Positions 36,982-45,288 are shown, numbered from the stretch's first letter. The stretch is 64,000 bases of DNA from Anabaena sphaerica FACHB-251 (GCF_014696825.1 NZ_JACJQU010000002.1:372001-436000), one strand, 5' to 3'. Made by a program: numbers and translations. Notes: generated by a model from the sequence alone, not told the origin.

Positions 36982-37500
36982 AAACTCGCTCAAAATTTAC
37001 TGTCTCATAAATTACCACCTAAAACCTCAGTCGGCTGTTAAAAAAGTTGTAATTTAATGTTTCTTAGCAGGATGGTTGACTGAATTGAATGAGAAGTCAA
37101 GGAAAAATTTATAACATTTGAGCAACTCGCAAAAGTATGGGAGAACTATTCAAAGATACTGAACCAAGAGCAAAAATGCGGCTCGATGAATTGCATAAAT
37201 TTCCAGATAAATTCCCAGATAGGGTGAAAGAAGTCTCCGCAGCTTTTAAAAAAGCTTGGTATAAGATTTTTTTAAACAAAAACTGAGACTAGCAAAGACA
37301 CTGTCCTGAGAAAGAGGATGTATGATTTTGGATTCGTCTCACTATTTCATATTCAAAAAAATTAGGCATATATCCGTAGTTAGATTTTTACTTATATCTA
37401 ACTATGAAATAAGTGAAACTTATTATTTCTACCGATGGATGCAACTTGGTCAAAATATCATCTATCTTTAGTTTGGGGAAATTAGATGAAAAACTGACCA

Positions 37501-38268
37501 ATGGTTTTAAGTTCAAATCAGCAGTTAGATATAGAGTTGGGTGTAACAATGAATGAGATTAGCATTCTTTTAATTGAAGATCATGACTTAACCCGGATGG
37601 GATTAAGGGCTGCATTGCAGTCACACAGTGGGTTAAGAGTAATTGGTGAAGCCGCAAATGCCACTCAAGGACTAAAACTTTTGGAAACTGCCAAGCCAGA
37701 TGTGGCCGTAGTGGATATTGGTTTACCAGATATGGATGGGATAGAACTCACCCGGAAGTTTAAACGCCATCAAGCGGAAAATGGACAAGCCACAAAAATT
37801 CTGATTTTGACAATGGATCACACAGAAGATGCCGTCCTAGCAGCTTTTGCGGCGGGTGCAGATTCTTATTATATGAAAGAGACAAGCATTAATAAATTGA
37901 CCGAAGCCATACAAGCCACTTATGCTGGTAACTCTTGGATTGATCCGGCGATCGCCAATGTGGTATTAAAGAAAATGCGCTTGGGTTTACCAGGAGAGAG
38001 TAGCGGCTCTGATAAACCAAAGACTGTAAAAATCGAGGCTTTGGCCACAGAATATGAGCAAGTTTTGGAAACTTATCCCTTGACTCAGCGGGAACTGGAA
38101 ATTTTAGAATTAATTGTTGCAGGTTGTAGTAACGGACAAATTGCTGAAAAACTTTATATTACAGTGGGAACAGTCAAAACTCACGTTCGCAACATCTTGA
38201 ATAAACTCTGCGCTGATGACAGAACTCAAGCAGCGGTTCGGGCTTTGCGTTCTGGGTTAGTAGGTTAA
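37501..38268 (+). CDS. NarL/LuxR-family response regulator
   Basis: Up to 255 residues: receiver with D72 in VAVVDIGLPDMDG and a C-terminal LuxR-type helix-turn-helix (TQRELEILELIVAGCSNGQIAEKLYITVGTVKTHV and on). DNA-binding transcription factor controlled by phosphorylation. The linker (about 155-190) is longer than usual. An internal ATG at 37549 (MNEISILLIEDH) lies at the normal start of the receiver fold; neither start has a strong ribosome binding site. No kinase is directly adjacent. Confidence 0.92.
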   Translation: MVLSSNQQLDIELGVTMNEISILLIEDHDLTRMGLRAALQSHSGLRVIGEAANATQGLKLLETAKPDVAVVDIGLPDMDGIELTRKFKRHQAENGQATKILILTMDHTEDAVLAAFAAGADSYYMKETSINKLTEAIQATYAGNSWIDPAIANVVLKKMRLGLPGESSGSDKPKTVKIEALATEYEQVLETYPLTQRELEILELIVAGCSNGQIAEKLYITVGTVKTHVRNILNKLCADDRTQAAVRALRSGLVG

Positions 38269-38275
38269 GAAGATT

Positions 38276-39616
38276 TCAACGCAATCTTTCTTGCAAACAT
38301 TGGGCAATACGTTTCGCAGCACCTGGCCTCCCCATCCGCTTAACTCCATTTTCGGCAATTTCATGTAAAACATCGGGATTTTTGAACAGGGATTGCATGA
38401 CTTGAGGAACTTTTGCAGGTTGGTCTACTAGGATTAAAGATGCTCCTAAAAGACGACTTTGAGCTTCAGCAAAAGCAGGGTTATATTGAGGACCTTTACC
38501 CGGAATAGCGATCGCAGGTTTACCTAAACCAATAAATTGTTCGGTCGCTGTACCTGCCATAGCGATCGCTAAATCTCCCAAATGTAAACAGTCATTATAA
38601 GCTTGTTGGGTGAGAATGAGATAAGCATTTCTTTGTTTAAAGATCAAAGCATTAGCATCGGCAAGTTGAATAGGAGATTGATCCCAGTTTTGCCAACCTT
38701 GAATTTTTAAAGTTTGAGATAAAATATTCCTATCTAAACCGGGAGCGATCGCCCCTAAAAACACCATCTCTCGTTCCCGGAAACTCTCCATCAAAGCCGA
38801 TACAGCCATCATTATCATTTCCCAGTTAGCATAAGCTTCATTTGCACGGGAACCAGGAAGCAAAGTCACAATTAAAGGACGAACAATCTCTTGTTGTTCA
38901 ACATCAGCATGATAAAATCTAGGGATTCTCAACGTCGATTCTAAACCGTCCATCATCGGATTTCCCAAATCAAAAGCCGGAATCGGCCATTTTCTTAATA
39001 TTTCCGTCGTTAGCGCATCTCTAGGAAACACGGCACGACAACGACGACGACTCATCAACCACCTTTCCCAAGGATGGTAAATTGAACCAGAAAAATTTTC
39101 CCACCGTGCCGATTTTGACTTTCTCGCTAATAAACCCAACTCATCCCGCACATAATATTCAGATTTTGCCGTTCCCACAAAAGCATAATTTGCACCACTG
39201 ATAGCTGCAAATAACAGCGGTACAATATCCCCCACAGCTAAAATAGCCTTTTGATTACCTAATTTGGTTTGTGAACTCACCCAACGACGCACAGCTTGAA
39301 TCTGCTTCCAAGTCAGTTGCACCAAACCACCCTGCACATCCCGCATCAGTTGACGACTATCCATATAAATAAAACCACCAGAAGGCATCGTCTGCACCGC
39401 ACCAATACACGGTACATTTAACTGTTGGTAAGCAAGTCCTTCACCCACTATCGGTAAAGCAAAGATATCAGGTGGCGAAGATAGCCCTTGCAGTTCCCTG
39501 ATTATACGCACAGCAATAATATCTTCTCCATGACCATTACTTAAAACCAGTAACTGTAACCGAGAAGTAGTATCTAGAGAGTTTGCAACTAAAGGTAATG
39601 GGGATAAATCACTCAT
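38276..39616 (-). CDS. Lipid-A-disaccharide synthase-related protein
   Basis: 446 residues, GT-B fold related to LpxB but of a separate cyanobacterial group. NGHGED at the N-terminus, the central LLPGSRANEA and the late GTATEQFIGLGKPAIAIPGKGPQYN (nucleotide-sugar binding) are visible. True LpxB makes the lipid A disaccharide; this group's substrate is not established. Convergent with the LuxR regulator, only seven bases apart. Confidence 0.82.
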   Translation of the reverse strand: MSDLSPLPLVANSLDTTSRLQLLVLSNGHGEDIIAVRIIRELQGLSSPPDIFALPIVGEGLAYQQLNVPCIGAVQTMPSGGFIYMDSRQLMRDVQGGLVQLTWKQIQAVRRWVSSQTKLGNQKAILAVGDIVPLLFAAISGANYAFVGTAKSEYYVRDELGLLARKSKSARWENFSGSIYHPWERWLMSRRRCRAVFPRDALTTEILRKWPIPAFDLGNPMMDGLESTLRIPRFYHADVEQQEIVRPLIVTLLPGSRANEAYANWEMIMMAVSALMESFREREMVFLGAIAPGLDRNILSQTLKIQGWQNWDQSPIQLADANALIFKQRNAYLILTQQAYNDCLHLGDLAIAMAGTATEQFIGLGKPAIAIPGKGPQYNPAFAEAQSRLLGASLILVDQPAKVPQVMQSLFKNPDVLHEIAENGVKRMGRPGAAKRIAQCLQERLR

Positions 39617-39839
39617 AGAATTTTGGATTTGAGATTAGGAACATTTGCAGGGTATTGCAATTTGTGAGCATCGAATCTGATAATAAGTATTATCGATTAC
39701 CAAAAAACCTAAATCCCATCAGGTAAAAAATCTCTAGATATAAATACTCATCTAATTTTATTGATGGCGAAAGCAGACTGCTGGCCGCTTGTTTGACCAG
39801 AAACAAAAAATTACAATTAACCGTCTGTTTATCCACAGG

Positions 39840-39982
39840 TAAGTAAGTGGGCGTTAAAAAATATAATATAAACCTAACCCCCCAACCCCCTTCCCTGCTA
39901 GGGAAGGGGGAGTCAAAGCCTCTCTCCTGGTAGGGGAGAGGTTTGGAGAGAGGTTTTATATTTAATTGTGCCAAGTTACTTA
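39840..39982. mobile_element. MITE-like element, TAAGTAAGT family, copy e
   Basis: 143 bp, left end TAAGTAAGTGGGCG (39840-39853), right end GCCAAGTTACTTA (39970-39982). The interior CCCCCTTCCCTGCTAGGG palindrome and TCTCTCCTGGTAGGGGAGAG are self-complementary. It looks identical along its length to copy f at 43755-43897. Confidence 0.82.
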
Positions 39983-40016
39983 GAGATTCCCATCCCATTC
40001 AATTTACTCTACACCC

Positions 40017-40133
40017 TAAGTAGGTAGGCAGAATAAAACCAAAGTGTGTAAAGAAAAGTAAACAAGGCTAAAACCCTTTTTCCCCCTGCCCCCTGCCTTA
40101 TCCCAACGACAATTTTTAACGCCAACCTACTTA
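40017..40133. mobile_element. MITE-like element, TAAGTAAGT family, copy c
   Basis: 117 bp, ends TAAGTAGGTAGGCA (40017-40030) and CGCCAACCTACTTA (40120-40133). CACCC directly precedes the left end and directly follows the right end, a good candidate for a 5-bp target duplication. It lies 34 bases from copy e, upstream of the Omp85 gene. Confidence 0.8.
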
Positions 40134-40190
40134 CACCCTTCTTGCTAACTACCAGTTGATGAAGTTAACCAATATTAATTATTATTAATT

Positions 40191-42218
40191 ATGCGAGTTT
40201 CTTCTGCGGCCATTCTTACCTTAGCTACTTTAGCTGCTAGTAATGTCACCCAGCAAGCCAATGCTGCACCGACTCAAACCACAAATCAAGAGGATAAAAC
40301 TGCAACAACAGATGTGGTAGTAGTGCCTTATGTAGAAACTGAAACAGCGCAGGTAGAAACCCTAGCATCGCCAGAAACTACTTATGCCATAGAATTTAGC
40401 TCTCAGCCCGTATCTCAGCCAGTAGTTGTACCGAAAAATATCAATAATAACAATAATAAAAATAATAACAACTTTACTACAGATGCTAATTTAGTAGTTA
40501 CCGCTACCAATGTACAGATAATTGGCGCTAATCCAGAATTAGAGCAGATAATTCGCAAAGTTATTAAAACCCAAACCGGGGGAGGAACCAGTCAAAACCA
40601 ACTCCAAAAAGATGTAGCAGCAATTTTGGAGACTGGTTTATTTGCTAGTGCCAATTTTAACAGTACTAGTACATCCGCTGGTTTGAATGTCATCTATCAA
40701 GTCAAGCCCATAGTGGTACAAGCACTACAATTATCTGGTGCAAAGGTTCTCGGCTATAAAGTAGCCTTAGAAAATTTTCAAAATCAGATTGGTAAAGATA
40801 TTAGTCCAGCTGCACTTGAAAAAATAGTCCAGCAAATTAACCAGTGGTATGCAGAAAATGGTTATACCCTAGCTAGGGTACTATCAATTCAACCCAACCG
40901 CCAAGGTATCCTCACAGTTAATGTAGCGGAAGGTTTGCTGGGTGATGTCAAATTTCGTTTTGTGAATGAAGAAGGACAAAAGGTTGATAATAATGGGAAT
41001 CCCATTAAAGGACGGACTAAAGCCGATTTCCTCAGACAGCAACTCAAATTACAGCCGGGTAAAGTCTTTGAAGACGATTTAGCTCGGCAAGATGTACAAA
41101 CATTATATAAATTGGGGTTATTTAAAACAGTTAATGTTGCCTTTGAAGGAGATGCTACAAAAGTTGATTTAATCTACGAACTGCAAGAAGTAGGAGCGCG
41201 TTCAGTTAATTTGGGCGGTGGATACAATGCTGATGATGGGCTATCAGTGATGTTAAGCTATAGAGATCAAAATGTTGGCGGTGTTAATGATACCTTGGCA
41301 GCAAATGTGGAAGTAAGCAGACAAGATGTACTGTTTAATACTAATTTCACCAGTCCCTATCGGGCAAATAATCCTGAACGCCTCGGCTATAACATGAAGA
41401 CCTTCCGCAGACGGCAAGTTTCCGATACATTTGACGATACGATCAAGTTAGCCAACGGTGACAAAGTGCGGGAAGGGAAAATTGGCGGTAGCGTGAGTGT
41501 TCAGCAACAACTTGATGGTTGGGATGCTGCTGTCGGTCTTAACTATACTCGTGTTACCATTCGCGATCGCCAAGGTAATATTACCCCCAGAGATGCCAAC
41601 AACAACCAATTATCTTTCAGTGATACTGGAATTGATGACCTAACTACCGTATCCTTCACAGCCACCAAAGACGAACGAGATAACCCAGTTAAAACAACTC
41701 AAGGTTCTCTCCTTAGTTTCAGCACCGAACAATCTATTCCCGTTGGTCATGGTCAGATTACCATGAATCGGCTGCGAGGCAATTATAGCCAGTATATGCC
41801 CGTGAATTTATTTAACAGCAAACAGCCCCAAGTATTTGCTTTAAACCTGCAAGCTGGTACTGTAGTTGGTGATTTACCACCTTATGAAACCTTTAACTTG
41901 GGTGGTTCTAATTCAGTGCGTGGTTATGATGCTGGCAAAGTGGGTAGTGGTCGCAGTTATGTATTAGCTTCCGCCGAATATCGCTTTCCCATCTTCCCCA
42001 TCGCTGGAGGTGTACTTTTTGCTGACTTTGCTTCCGACTTAGGTTCTGGTGACACAGTTATAGGAGATCCAGCCGGTGATCGAAATAAGCCTGGTAGTGG
42101 TTTTGGTTATGGTGCAGGTGTGCGCGTTGATTCGCCTTTGGGTCTGATTCGTGCTGACTATGGAATTAATGATCAAGGAGACAGTCGGGTGCATATCGGT
42201 ATAGGTCAGCGATTTTAA
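40191..42218 (+). CDS. Omp85/BamA-type outer membrane protein
   Basis: 675 residues. A signal peptide (about 1-26, ending QANAA), an Asn-rich low-complexity stretch (83-94), then POTRA-type repeats (about 100-330; e.g. LGYKVALENFQNQIGKDIS and LFKTVNVAFEGD) and a C-terminal beta-barrel (about 340-675) with the Omp85 motifs VRGYDAGKVG and GFGYGAGVRVDSPLGLIRADYG. It inserts proteins into, or moves them across, the outer membrane. It ends in F, as usual for barrel proteins. ATG at 40191; no strong ribosome binding site. Confidence 0.9.
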   Translation: MRVSSAAILTLATLAASNVTQQANAAPTQTTNQEDKTATTDVVVVPYVETETAQVETLASPETTYAIEFSSQPVSQPVVVPKNINNNNNKNNNNFTTDANLVVTATNVQIIGANPELEQIIRKVIKTQTGGGTSQNQLQKDVAAILETGLFASANFNSTSTSAGLNVIYQVKPIVVQALQLSGAKVLGYKVALENFQNQIGKDISPAALEKIVQQINQWYAENGYTLARVLSIQPNRQGILTVNVAEGLLGDVKFRFVNEEGQKVDNNGNPIKGRTKADFLRQQLKLQPGKVFEDDLARQDVQTLYKLGLFKTVNVAFEGDATKVDLIYELQEVGARSVNLGGGYNADDGLSVMLSYRDQNVGGVNDTLAANVEVSRQDVLFNTNFTSPYRANNPERLGYNMKTFRRRQVSDTFDDTIKLANGDKVREGKIGGSVSVQQQLDGWDAAVGLNYTRVTIRDRQGNITPRDANNNQLSFSDTGIDDLTTVSFTATKDERDNPVKTTQGSLLSFSTEQSIPVGHGQITMNRLRGNYSQYMPVNLFNSKQPQVFALNLQAGTVVGDLPPYETFNLGGSNSVRGYDAGKVGSGRSYVLASAEYRFPIFPIAGGVLFADFASDLGSGDTVIGDPAGDRNKPGSGFGYGAGVRVDSPLGLIRADYGINDQGDSRVHIGIGQRF

Positions 42219-42275
42219 AGAAAGTAAATTGATATATCTTCAAGCCAGGGAATAAATTAAGAGTCTAATAGCTGA

Positions 42276-42403
42276 AGTCGGTTTTAACCGACTATTTCCA
42301 AATCATTGATTATGTTTTTCAAATCAATTGTGGTTTGATTTTGATTTCGTTAGAGTGCGTTTTAACGCACTTGCCCTATTAGCCCGGAAATTGATTTCCG
42401 GGC
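42276..42403. repeat. Triple short-loop hairpin element
   Basis: Three perfect stem-loops, each with a two-base loop: AGTCGGTT-TT-AACCGACT (42276-42293), AGTGCGTT-TT-AACGCACT (42354-42371) and GCCCGGAAAT-TG-ATTTCCGGGC (42382-42403). The stems differ in sequence but share the layout. A weaker AAATCA/TGATTT stem lies between the first two. Function unknown; possibly a REP-like or non-autonomous mobile unit. Confidence 0.75.
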
Positions 42404-42644
42404 GGGTGTGAAAGCTAACAGATAAACCATTTCTCCAAATAAGTTGACACCAATGGGGTGTAGATAGACCTCAATCAGCATTTACTGGGAACTATTCCGT
42501 AAAAATCTTCCTTTTTTTCCCGTAGGTTGGATATGGTGGTGGAAAGTAGTTATTAGTTTGTATTCTCAAGATGATTACTGGAAAGCGGTTGTAATAGTTC
42601 TGATCTTGCGTTCATAACAGTAAACTGTAAAATTTAAAGATTAC

Positions 42645-42701
42645 AGAAAAATATTAAGTCTGAATCAGGATAATCAGGATTTAAGGATGTACAGGATGTT
42701 A
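42645..42701. repeat. Direct repeat flanking the toxin-antitoxin pair, left copy
   Basis: 57 bp starting AGAAAAATATTAAGTC and ending ACAGGATGTTA. A similar 57-bp copy is at 43923-43979. The similarity resumes further right (CTCTGCGTCCTCTGCGG near 42790 against CTCCGTGTCCTCTGTGG near 44015, and GCGATCGCC at 42855 and 44073). Confidence 0.65.
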
Positions 42702-42715
42702 GTCGGTAGTCAAAT

Positions 42716-42777
42716 ATCCCCGACTTCTGAGATAATTGAAGTGATGAATGAGAAGATTAACTAAAGAAGTCGGGGAT
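42716..42777. repeat. 13-bp inverted repeat ATCCCCGACTTCT
   Basis: ATCCCCGACTTCT (42716-42728) and AGAAGTCGGGGAT (42765-42777) are perfectly complementary across a 36-base loop. Other copies in the window have loops of only 3-9 bases, so this one seems to have gained sequence in its loop. Confidence 0.7.
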
Positions 42778-42950
42778 CTCAATTTCTCTGCGTCCTCTGC
42801 GTCCTCTGCGGTTCGTTATTCCATAACTTGTGCATAAAACCCAGATCAAAAAAGCGATCGCCCTCATCACCCAAAACCCAATAACGTAAACATTGACAAC
42901 ACAATGCAACTGCATTACCTTAAAAATAAAGAATAAACCTGAAAATTGTT

Positions 42951-43283
42951 ATGGTTGTCAAACCAAATCCATCATCAGAGTCCACCCTAACAGACAGATA
43001 TCAAACCACAATACCTGAACCCGTGCGTAAAGCTCTAGGCTTGGGTAAACGTGATAAAATTCGCTATGTGATTCAACCTGACGGTAAAGTAGTTATTTCT
43101 CGCGCTGATCGAAAAGAAGAAGATCCGATACTGGGGGAATTTTTAAACTTTATTGCCCAGGATATACAAAAAAATCCTCAACATTTACAACCAATTAAAC
43201 CAGAATTAGTAAACCGTATTCAATCCTTAGTTGCTGATGTAGAGATTGATATTGATGCACCCTTATCTGATGAGGATGAGTAA
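42951..43283 (+). CDS. prlF: PrlF-type antitoxin (SpoVT/AbrB fold)
   Basis: 110 residues. The N-terminal swapped-hairpin AbrB domain (TDRYQTTIPEPVRKALGLGKRDKIRYVIQ) binds the operator. The C-terminal half (EEDPILGEFLNFIAQDI, ending in an acidic tail) is the toxin-binding part typical of PrlF/SohA. Type II antitoxins of this sort neutralise YhaV and repress their own operon. The toxin gene starts three bases after the stop, which supports the assignment. Confidence 0.88.
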   Translation: MVVKPNPSSESTLTDRYQTTIPEPVRKALGLGKRDKIRYVIQPDGKVVISRADRKEEDPILGEFLNFIAQDIQKNPQHLQPIKPELVNRIQSLVADVEIDIDAPLSDEDE

Positions 43284-43285
43284 AT

Positions 43286-43786
43286 GTGTCTGAAAATCAA
43301 CCCTTAGTAATTAATGGATGGACTATATTTGCTCATTCTTTATTTCTGGAACAGTTAGAAGAACTGATCATACAGGTAGAAAATTTACGTCAGAAATATC
43401 CTCAAGAATACAAACAGAAAAACGCCACAAAACGTCTAGCTGCTATTTTCAAACTTGCATTTAACGTCATTCCTCAAGATCCAACATTAAACGATTATCG
43501 CCAAGGTACAACCCTGGGAGATGAATACAAACACTGGTTTAGAGCTAAATTTTTTCAGCAATACCGATTATTTTTTAGATATCATCAACAAGGTAAAATC
43601 ATTGTTTATGCTTGGGTAAATGACGAAAACACCAAGCGAGCATATCAAAGTAAAACAGACGCTTATCGAGTTTTCCAGAAAATGCTAGAAAGTGGTAATC
43701 CTCCAGATGATTGGAATGATTTACTCAAAGAAGCAGAAAGTCAAACTCACCATTTAAGTAAGTGGGCGTTAAAAAATATAATATAA
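43286..43786 (+). CDS. yhaV: YhaV-type ribonuclease toxin
   Basis: 166 residues, RelE-like ribosome-dependent or mRNA-cleaving toxin. Family blocks are INGWTIFAHSLFLEQLE, NATKRLAAIFKLAFNVIPQDP, HWFRAKFFQQYRLFFRY and KIIVYAWVNDE; Arg/His residues of the last two are catalytic candidates. The start is GTG at 43286, coupled to prlF. The last codons (SKWALKNII and the stop) are not native: they come from the inverted-repeat element that begins at 43755. Homologues end near LLKEA, so the insertion probably only changed the tail. Confidence 0.88.
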   Translation: MSENQPLVINGWTIFAHSLFLEQLEELIIQVENLRQKYPQEYKQKNATKRLAAIFKLAFNVIPQDPTLNDYRQGTTLGDEYKHWFRAKFFQQYRLFFRYHQQGKIIVYAWVNDENTKRAYQSKTDAYRVFQKMLESGNPPDDWNDLLKEAESQTHHLSKWALKNII

Positions 43787-43897
43787 ACCTAACCCCCCAA
43801 CCCCCTTCCCTGCTAGGGAAGGGGGAGTCAAAGCCTCTCTCCTGGTAGGGGAGAGGTTTGGAGAGAGGTTTTATATTTAATTGTGCCAAGTTACTTA
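43755..43897. mobile_element. MITE-like element, TAAGTAAGT family, copy f, in the yhaV 3' end
   Basis: 143 bp, left end TAAGTAAGTGGGCG (43755-43768), right end GCCAAGTTACTTA (43885-43897). It looks identical to copy e at 39840-39982, which points to recent movement or gene conversion. It starts inside the last codons of yhaV and provides the stop codon at 43784-43786. Confidence 0.85.
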
Positions 43898-43922
43898 GAA
43901 CAGATTTTCAAAACAGAAATTT

Positions 43923-43979
43923 AGAAAAATATCAAGTCAAAATCAGGTTAACTAGGATTAAAGGATGTACAGGATATTA
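43923..43979. repeat. Direct repeat flanking the toxin-antitoxin pair, right copy
   Basis: 57 bp starting AGAAAAATATCAAGTC and ending ACAGGATATTA, similar to 42645-42701. The rest of 43980-44181 is non-coding apart from the further repeat similarity to 42780-42870. Confidence 0.65.
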
Positions 43980-44181
43980 CCCTAGTCCTACTCAAAAATG
44001 ACAAATGTTTTTCTCCGTGTCCTCTGTGGTTCTTTCATTTTGTGATCTGTGCGTAAGTTCCATCTCAAAACGCGATCGCCATTATCGTCCCAAGTTTCTG
44101 TCAAAATTGAAAATTGTGTAGTATAATAAGACAAGTGCTGCTTACAGCATTTCATAGTCAATTACTCACCCAAAAAACACT

Positions 44182-44427
44182 ATGCGCTTAAAAAGATGGG
44201 AATCCCCCCGCAAAGAAGGGAGAAACGATAAAGGCCGGGGTGGTTCTGCCAGACAGAGACAACTGAAGAAACAAAGGCAGATGCTGAGAAACAAACTCAA
44301 AGAAGCTCAAAAGCCAGAAAACAATCAAAACAACAAGCAAAGGGAAGGGATAGAAACCTTCCCTATTTTTTTGCGCCTTCGTCAGATCCCCGACTTCTCC
44401 AAGAAGTCGGGGATTTTAAATAATTAA
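44182..44427 (+). CDS. Small basic protein, uncertain
   Basis: 81 codons. Residues 1-55 are highly basic and helical (RQRQLKKQRQMLRNKLKEAQKP), as in small RNA- or ribosome-associated proteins. The end of the frame runs through a perfect intrinsic terminator (44341-44372) and a second hairpin (44386-44414). The real gene may therefore end earlier through a lost stop, or the transcript may rarely cover the last 20 codons. I do not recognise a family. Confidence 0.45.
   Translation: MRLKRWESPRKEGRNDKGRGGSARQRQLKKQRQMLRNKLKEAQKPENNQNNKQREGIETFPIFLRLRQIPDFSKKSGILNN
44341..44372 (+). terminator. Intrinsic terminator
   Basis: AGGGAAGG (44341-44348) pairs with CCTTCCCT (44357-44364) over the loop GATAGAAA, followed by A and seven T (44366-44372). 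Strong textbook form. Confidence 0.8.
44386..44417 (+). terminator. Second hairpin with T-run
   Basis: ATCCCCGACTTCT (44386-44398) pairs with AGAAGTCGGGGAT (44402-44414) over CCA, followed by TTT. A partial copy of the right arm and the bases after it (AAGAAGTCGGGG to AATAATTA) recurs at about 45210-45235. Confidence 0.7.
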
Positions 44428-44493
44428 ATATTTTCTGAAAAGCACTTGACAAAAACCATAGGATAACTGCTATATTATTTAAAGCTAAGTCAT

Positions 44494-44565
44494 TGGGGCG
44501 TAGCCAAGTGGTAAGGCAGCGGGTTTTGGTCCCGCCATCCCTAGGTTCGAATCCTAGCGCCCCAG
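44494..44565 (+). tRNA. trnQ-UUG: tRNA-Gln (anticodon TTG)
   Basis: 72-nt cloverleaf. The acceptor stem TGGGGCG pairs with CGCCCCA and is followed by discriminator G (44565). D arm GCC-AAGTGGTAA-GGC, anticodon stem GCGGG/CCCGC with loop TTTTGGT giving anticodon TTG, and T arm CTAGGTTCGAATCCTAG. CCA is not encoded. It reads CAA/CAG codons. A terminator follows immediately. Confidence 0.97.
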
Positions 44566-44574
44566 CATTATTAA

Positions 44575-44601
44575 GGGTAGATTACAGAATCTGCCCTTTT
44601 T
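44575..44601 (+). terminator. Terminator of tRNA-Gln
   Basis: GGGTAGATT (44575-44583) pairs with AATCTGCCC (44588-44596, one T-G wobble) over ACAG, followed by five T. Placed 10 bases after the tRNA. Confidence 0.85.
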
Positions 44602-44633
44602 GGTTTTTCACATCTGTCTGTGTTGTCAGAGTT

Positions 44634-45203
44634 TTATTTTTCCGGTGATTTGAGAGCTTGATCTAAAACTTCTCTAGCTTGTTGAGCTTTGGTTTTTGCT
44701 TCTTGATAACGGATATTGGCTTGAGCAAAGTTTTTGAGAACCTTAAAACCTTCCTTGAGGCGGGTAATTTCTTCCTCCGTCACAGAATTATCTGAGAACA
44801 GTACATCAACAGCTTTACGAATTTCCAAAGCTTCAGTCCGCGTTTCTTGGACTTTCAACTTTAGTGTAGCCAAATTGCTGAGAATCTGGACGGCTTGAGT
44901 AATGGCATCCTCACCGCTAGTATTATCAATAGTGGGTTCTTTGACTTCGATTAACTGTTGAGGACCAAATCCTTCTTCCAGTTCTGTAGGTAGCTGATCA
45001 GCCTCCATCAGTTCCATCAACTGATCCATGGCTTTATCACGGGCTTTAGCAGAATCTTTACCAGGAACAGTTAGGATAATTTCTGGGCTTTGAGCGAGAG
45101 TATATTGAACCATAGTGGGGGGAAAATTTGCTGGTTTACCAAGCAGGTAATTAATTTTAACATCTACAAGTGTTGAATCCCACACGAAAAAGTTTTTAGA
45201 CAT
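44634..45203 (-). CDS. Coiled-coil hypothetical protein
   Basis: Up to 189 residues, acidic, without membrane segments. The C-terminal half (about 100-185) is a run of amphipathic helices (IRKAVDVLFSDNSVTEEEITRLKEGFKVL, YQEAKTKAQQAREVLDQAL). A second in-frame ATG at 45113 (MVQYTLAQSPEIILTVPGK) may be the true start, since the first 30 residues look unlike the rest; neither start has a good ribosome binding site. Family not recognised. Convergent with tRNA-Gln. Confidence 0.6.
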   Translation of the reverse strand: MSKNFFVWDSTLVDVKINYLLGKPANFPPTMVQYTLAQSPEIILTVPGKDSAKARDKAMDQLMELMEADQLPTELEEGFGPQQLIEVKEPTIDNTSGEDAITQAVQILSNLATLKLKVQETRTEALEIRKAVDVLFSDNSVTEEEITRLKEGFKVLKNFAQANIRYQEAKTKAQQAREVLDQALKSPEK

Positions 45204-45288
45204 CCGCTAAGAAGTCGGGGATTTTAAATAATTATTTATTATTTATACTTAAGAAAAGAACTGTCAAATACAACAGGAGAGGAGAGCG

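Larger units (their letters stand above)
35977..37500. other. 1.5-kb gene-poor region
   Basis: No protein gene that I can support. It holds several small hairpins between 36420 and 36540, a GC-richer stem-loop at 36631-36671, a MITE-like element at 36865-36981 and one 49-codon open frame at 37137-37286 of doubtful status. The last 200 bases before 37501 are AT-rich and should hold the promoter of the downstream regulator gene. Confidence 0.6.
42219..42950. other. Intergenic region with hairpin elements and direct repeat
   Basis: No gene. It holds the triple-hairpin element (42276-42403), one copy of the long direct repeat (starting 42645), the 13-bp hairpin (42716-42777) and the short promoter region of the toxin-antitoxin pair. 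Confidence 0.7.

Noticed and set aside
39690-39998. 102-codon open frame on the minus strand
   Set aside because: It lies across the miniature element at 39840-39982 and its protein reads the element's palindrome (PYQERGF, PSREGGWG).
40191-42218. TonB-dependent receptor or adhesin
   Set aside because: POTRA repeats and the Omp85 motif VRGYDAG show the Omp85/BamA type; no plug domain.
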